Positions 6,706 to 9,215 of a stretch of 9,215 nt of DNA are shown piece by piece; position 1 is the first letter of the stretch, and every line of letters starts with the position of its first letter. The DNA comes from VAZQ01 sp035293945. GTDB taxonomy: Bacteria; Pseudomonadota; Alphaproteobacteria; Rhizobiales; Xanthobacteraceae. Both the position numbers and the translations under genes were made by a program. The stretch covers positions 1 to 9,215 of the forward strand of contig DATGLV010000029.1 in NCBI GenBank assembly GCA_035293945.1, written 5' to 3'. The notes under the pieces were generated by a model. The model was not told where the DNA came from. It ran no database searches and saw only the letters and a program-made list of their open reading frames with translations.

Positions 6706-7332
6706 TTAGGAAACTCTGGTAGGCCTCCGGCACTGCGTCCACATGCGGCGCGCGAACGCGCGTTCTTCGTCACCGATCAAATCGGTGTAGATCGCCGTTG
6801 TTTCAGGCGAGGCGTGACCGAGCCAGCGTTGAATGAGATGCTGCGGAACATTGGACAGGATCGCATTGGCGCCGAAGCCATGGCGAAGCCCTTTCGGCGA
6901 AGCTGCCGTGTCCACGACCACGGCTTGCTTCATGACCGCCTTGACGCGGCGCCACGCGGTGGTGCGGCTCCAGCACCAGAGACGCGTGACTGCGCGTTGC
7001 CGATCGCGCTGAGCTCGTCGGATATCGAAGGCGCGATCGAGCGCCCGGACAATCTCCGGCGGAAGGGGCACCTGCCGAAAGATGCCTCGTTCGCGTCTCT
7101 TGAGCGTTTCGATTTGGGCGGTGCCACAATCGATGTCGATGGCAGCGGGGGTCAGCGCAAGGACTTCCGAGATGCGCGCGCCGCTCCAGAGAAGCGTGAG
7201 GCAAAAGAGGTGGGTCAGCGGCTCAGCACGATTCGCGGCTTCAGCGAAGCGGTCTCGCTCGGCGGCATTGAGATATTTTCGGCCGCCTGAGGCTCCGTAG
7301 AGTCTCATGCGATGGCGGGCATGCGCGCTCAT
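6706..7332 (-). CDS. Compact tyrosine recombinase / integrase
   Basis: 208 aa. Catalyses strand exchange through a covalent tyrosine-DNA intermediate. Catalytic residues are visible: R53 in SGARISEVL, a likely lysine at 78 in the beta-hairpin (ETLKRRERG), KGLRH at 147-151, H173 in WLGHAS and the nucleophile Y182 in TTAIYTDL. At the position where most relatives have H-x-x-R-H, this protein has K147-G-L-R150-H151. I recall KGLRHGFG as usual in a group of short alphaproteobacterial recombinases. The typical N-terminal core-binding domain is reduced to about 30 residues (LYGASGGRKYLNAAERDRF). The ATG at 7332 has GAGG 5 nt upstream, whereas the later ATG at 7308 has none. It sits mid-element beside the inverted repeat at 7354-7493. 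It may be the element's integrase or a resolvase-like enzyme from an older insertion. Confidence 0.88.
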   Translation of the reverse strand: MSAHARHRMRLYGASGGRKYLNAAERDRFAEAANRAEPLTHLFCLTLLWSGARISEVLALTPAAIDIDCGTAQIETLKRRERGIFRQVPLPPEIVRALDRAFDIRRAQRDRQRAVTRLWCWSRTTAWRRVKAVMKQAVVVDTAASPKGLRHGFGANAILSNVPQHLIQRWLGHASPETTAIYTDLIGDEERAFARRMWTQCRRPTRVS

Positions 7333-7353
7333 CGGCGCCTCGCCTGAACCAGA

Positions 7354-7493
7354 ATGGCCGATTTTGTTTCAGCACGACTTCCCCCCGTAATTTCAACGAG
7401 ATCGACTGCCCCCGACAAGATCAACGATGCTTGCGCCATATTTTTACCGTAGCAATGAAGGCGAATTTAGGACTCTGAAACAAAATCGGCCAT
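7354..7493. repeat. 19-bp perfect inverted repeat pair with 102-bp spacer
   Basis: ATGGCCGATTTTGTTTCAG at 7354-7372 is the exact reverse complement of 7475-7493. Outward from the core, similarity continues imperfectly: the left arm's reverse complement reads TCTGGTTCAGGCGA and the right arm ACTGTTCCAGTGCA, with 9 of 14 bases matching. The full arm is therefore about 33 bp. The left arm starts 22 bp upstream of the recombinase ATG, and the right arm lies inside the open frame of the Sel1 gene. Options are a small MITE-like insertion, recombinase binding arms, or an operator pair. I saw no clear target duplication and no further copy of the core in the window. Confidence 0.75.
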
Positions 7494-8629
7494 ACTGTTC
7501 CAGTGCAACGAAGTATAGACAACACGTTCTACCAAACACAACTCAGTTCAATTTGGGCTTCGGCCGCCGGAATTACTGGCAGTTCGTACTCGTGATGGTG
7601 CTTGCCCTCGCCTCACCTTGTATGTCGGGAGCGGTGGCGGCAGCGCGCGGGGATTCCCTTCCCGGCGCCGCCGAGCTGCATAGGGGCGTCGAGGCGCTGT
7701 ACCGCAAGGACTATCCGGCCGCGCTCCGGTGGTTCACAAGCGCGGCGGACAAAGGCAACGCGAACGCCGAGTTCAATATTGGCTTCATGTACAAGAATGG
7801 AACCGGTGTCCCGCAGGACTACGCGCGCGCGATCCTCTGGTTTCGGGCAGCGGCCGCCAAGGGCAACGTGCCCGCGCTCGATCGGCTCGGCCAGATGTTC
7901 TACGACGGCACCGGCGTGAAGCAGGACTACGTCGAGGCCATGGACTGGTCGCGGGCAGCGGCGGCGAAGAGCTTTATCCCGTCGGACCTACGTATCGCCG
8001 ACATGTATCTGCTGGGCGAGGGTGTCGCGAAGGACAGCGCCCAAGGCCTGCGCTGGCTGAAGAAGGCGACCGATGAACCTCTCGACGCGCAAGAGGGCAT
8101 CGACGATCAAATGGCAAATCGGTGGAAAGCCAAAGCCCGATTCCTTGTGGGCAACTCATACGAGAACGGCACGGGCACTGAGAAAAACATCGCAGAGGCA
8201 ATCAATTGGTATCGCTCAGCTGCCGCGCTCGGCTCGGCGGAAGCGCAAGCGAAACTCGCCCAACTGAACGTCCCAGCCGAAGCCCATCTCGATCCTCATC
8301 CCGATCTCGTTTTTTGGTGCGACATGTTGGATATGTTCGGGCGTACGCATCGCGGACTCATCTCAATCGACACCCGCGCCAAATACGTGAAGATCGAAGC
8401 CACTGGTCAAGTCACAGAGGTTCGCGATGGTGCCTACGCCAAACCCGTAACCGCCGGCATCGAAGCCGGCGAGGGAGAAAAAGTGCACCAGATCGTGATC
8501 ATTGACGGTGACGTCATCAAATTTGGGGGCCGGAACGGCAATAAGACGATTTTGGACACGCTCGATCTTCGTACAGGCATTCTGCGAACTCTCGGGCGCC
8601 CGAGCCAGTGCACGAAGGCCGGCCGGTAA
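7427..8629 (+). CDS. Exported Sel1-repeat (SLR) protein
   Basis: Up to 400 aa. A hydrophobic stretch at residues 51-72 (WQFVLVMVLALASPCMSG.., then AVAAA before R74) looks like a signal peptide, preceded by RR, so the mature protein is probably periplasmic. Sel1-like alpha-helical repeats follow at about 79-111 (partial), 112-147 (GFMYKNGTGVPQDYARAILW), 148-183, 184-219 and 233-270 (ENGTGTEKNIAEAINWY). Such repeats mediate protein-protein contacts. The last 120 residues are a separate, probably beta-rich domain (DLVFWCDMLDMFGR..., VHQIVIIDGDVIKFGG) that I do not recognise. ATG 7427 gives an unusually long lead of 50 residues before the hydrophobic core, part of it encoded by an inverted-repeat arm. 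The real start may be TTG 7553 or ATG 7595, but none has a clear ribosome site. It is divergent from the recombinase gene and reads as accessory cargo. Confidence 0.82.
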   Translation: MLAPYFYRSNEGEFRTLKQNRPYCSSATKYRQHVLPNTTQFNLGFGRRNYWQFVLVMVLALASPCMSGAVAAARGDSLPGAAELHRGVEALYRKDYPAALRWFTSAADKGNANAEFNIGFMYKNGTGVPQDYARAILWFRAAAAKGNVPALDRLGQMFYDGTGVKQDYVEAMDWSRAAAAKSFIPSDLRIADMYLLGEGVAKDSAQGLRWLKKATDEPLDAQEGIDDQMANRWKAKARFLVGNSYENGTGTEKNIAEAINWYRSAAALGSAEAQAKLAQLNVPAEAHLDPHPDLVFWCDMLDMFGRTHRGLISIDTRAKYVKIEATGQVTEVRDGAYAKPVTAGIEAGEGEKVHQIVIIDGDVIKFGGRNGNKTILDTLDLRTGILRTLGRPSQCTKAGR

Positions 8630-8637
8630 GCGAGGAA

Positions 8638-8665
8638 AGCACCGGCCGCCGAAGCGGTCGGTGCT
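8638..8665. terminator. Hairpin between convergent genes, probable terminator
   Basis: AGCACCGGCCGC (8638-8649) pairs with GCGGTCGGTGCT (8654-8665) around a CGAA tetraloop: 12 pairs with one G-T wobble. It begins 8 nt after the Sel1-gene stop and lies 35 bp beyond the stop of the convergent minus-strand gene. There is no U-run on either strand, so termination strength is uncertain. It may act for both genes or only stabilise mRNA 3' ends. Confidence 0.6.
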
Positions 8666-8700
8666 GAAGCGACTCAGGCCGCCTCGGCCCAGCGCGGGGC

Positions 8701-9009
8701 TCAACTCGGATCAGGACCGGTCACCACCTCCTTGTTGATCGTGAATTCCTGTGCGGCGGAGCGCGTCGGTCCGCCGTCGCCATCGCCCGACTCGCGGCCG
8801 CCTTCGAATTCGATCTTCATCCCGGGCGTAAGGGCGACGAATAGCGGCATGACCGCTACTGTGTTTCTGACGCGCTCATCGACCAAGACAATCGCAACAC
8901 CGGGCTCACCGTTGATGCGGCAGCTCCAGAGCGTGATGTTGTCGTAGAGGCTCGATGTTACGGCCTGGAAGGCTCGGACATGGCCGGGCGTGATGTGGCT
9001 GTCATTCAT
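8701..9009 (-). CDS. Conserved-looking 102-aa protein of unknown function
   Basis: 102 aa. The sequence begins MNDSHITPGHVRAFQAVTSS, continues with two or three predicted strands (YDNITLWSCRINGEPGVAIV, VAVMPLFVALTPGMKIEF), then a Gly/Asp-rich linker and a short C-terminal strand. I have a general impression of similar small proteins in rhizobial mobile elements, where they accompany other small accessory genes, but know no function. The ATG at 9009 has AAAGGAG 7 nt upstream, an excellent ribosome site. The open frame continues to 9201, but that extension is encoded by the IS21-like repeats and is not credible. Only 65 bp separate the ATG from the IS end, so the native promoter may have been lost. 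It converges on the Sel1 gene across a hairpin. Confidence 0.75.
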   Translation of the reverse strand: MNDSHITPGHVRAFQAVTSSLYDNITLWSCRINGEPGVAIVLVDERVRNTVAVMPLFVALTPGMKIEFEGGRESGDGDGGPTRSAAQEFTINKEVVTGPDPS

Positions 9010-9038
9010 GGCTGAACTCCTTTCGTGCTGAAGATGGA

Positions 9039-9062
9039 GGGGCCGCCCCGGAAGGCGGCCCC
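9039..9062. promoter_or_regulatory. Hairpin in the leader of the 102-aa gene
   Basis: GGGGCCGCC (9039-9047) and GGCGGCCCC (9054-9062) form a perfect 9-bp stem with a 6-nt loop. It lies about 30 bp upstream of the ATG at 9009 and 13 bp from the IS21-like end. On the minus strand no T-tract follows. It may be the remnant terminator of a gene displaced by the IS, or an mRNA leader structure. Confidence 0.45.
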
Positions 9063-9074
9063 GATGGCTCACGC

Positions 9075-9215
9075 TGCGGATTCCGACGAAGTCGGCCGTG
9101 GATTCCGAGCGAAGCCGGCCGCCTGTACCGATTGAAGCCGGCCGGGGATTCCGATGATCCCGGCCGCCTGTCGAGGCGGGCTCTCGCGTCGGCGTGGTCA
9201 TAGGGTCAGTTGGCG
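9075..9215 (-). mobile_element. Right end of a second IS21-like element, inverted
   Basis: Read on the minus strand, four units end at 9075 in CGTCGGAATCCGCA, the same terminus as the left-hand array at 140. Units at about 9145-9171, 9122-9144, 9099-9121 and 9075-9098 share CGGCCG[AG]CTTC..TCGG (the outermost is more diverged). Degenerate multiple repeats and a terminal CA fit IS21-family ends. The two arrays align closely but are not identical: this one has an extra unit and GGCCGGCTTC where the left has GGGCGACTTC. The bases at 9198-9215 could encode a gene ending RQLTL and stop on the minus strand, which might be the istB terminus, but this is too short to confirm. The element body would lie right of the window. 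Confidence 0.6.

Noticed and set aside
6634..7290. 218-aa plus-strand open frame opposite the recombinase
   Set aside because: It is antisense to the intact tyrosine recombinase, whose catalytic residues leave no doubt about the coding strand.
9010..9201. N-terminal extension of the 102-aa protein to position 9201
   Set aside because: The extension is encoded by IS21-like terminal repeats and a GC hairpin. A strong ribosome site precedes the ATG at 9009.

Overview
The window is GC-rich alphaproteobacterial accessory DNA, most like Hyphomicrobiales (Bradyrhizobium, Rhodopseudomonas, Methylobacterium and relatives). This is judged from protein style and codon use, not from a search. It contains no rRNA, tRNA, CRISPR or core metabolic genes. 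Almost everything recognisable belongs to a conjugative or mobilizable element.

Layout from left to right. Positions 1-140 look like the right-hand terminal repeats of an IS21-family insertion sequence whose transposase genes lie outside the window. This end abuts a DUF4407-like membrane/coiled-coil protein (to 1386) that appears to have lost its N-terminal part and that ends in a proline-rich tail with an AT-hook. A minus-strand mobilization operon follows: a MobC-like accessory protein (3591-3256), a MobA/VirD2-type relaxase (3259-1826) and a small arginine-rich protein (1836-1453), each overlapping the next. Upstream of mobC, a 296-bp intergenic region carries a strong inverted repeat beside a P-type-like nic sequence, a candidate oriT. 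The plus-strand gene across that region encodes a VirD4/TraG coupling ATPase without transmembrane segments (3888-5402). Converging on it is a minus-strand set: a compact tyrosine recombinase (7332-6706), two small membrane proteins (6645-6391 and 6388-6176) and a two-TM protein with a soluble C-terminal domain (6162-5413). Beyond the recombinase lies a 19-bp perfect inverted repeat with a 102-bp spacer, then a secreted Sel1-repeat protein (to 8629). A hairpin separates it from a convergent 102-aa protein of unknown function (9009-8701). The window closes with a second IS21-like terminus (9075-9215), inverted relative to the first.

How it fits together: MobC and the relaxase would assemble at oriT, nick and pilot the DNA, and the coupling ATPase would deliver it to a mating channel. 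No VirB/Trb channel genes are present here. The segment is therefore either part of a larger ICE or plasmid, or a mobilizable element that borrows a channel. The two facing IS21 ends and the truncated gene indicate a rearranged accessory region. I found no clearly new multi-gene system. The best leads are the AT-hook on a membrane protein, the candidate oriT, the inverted repeat beside the recombinase gene, and the conserved-looking small-protein cluster between recombinase and coupling protein.
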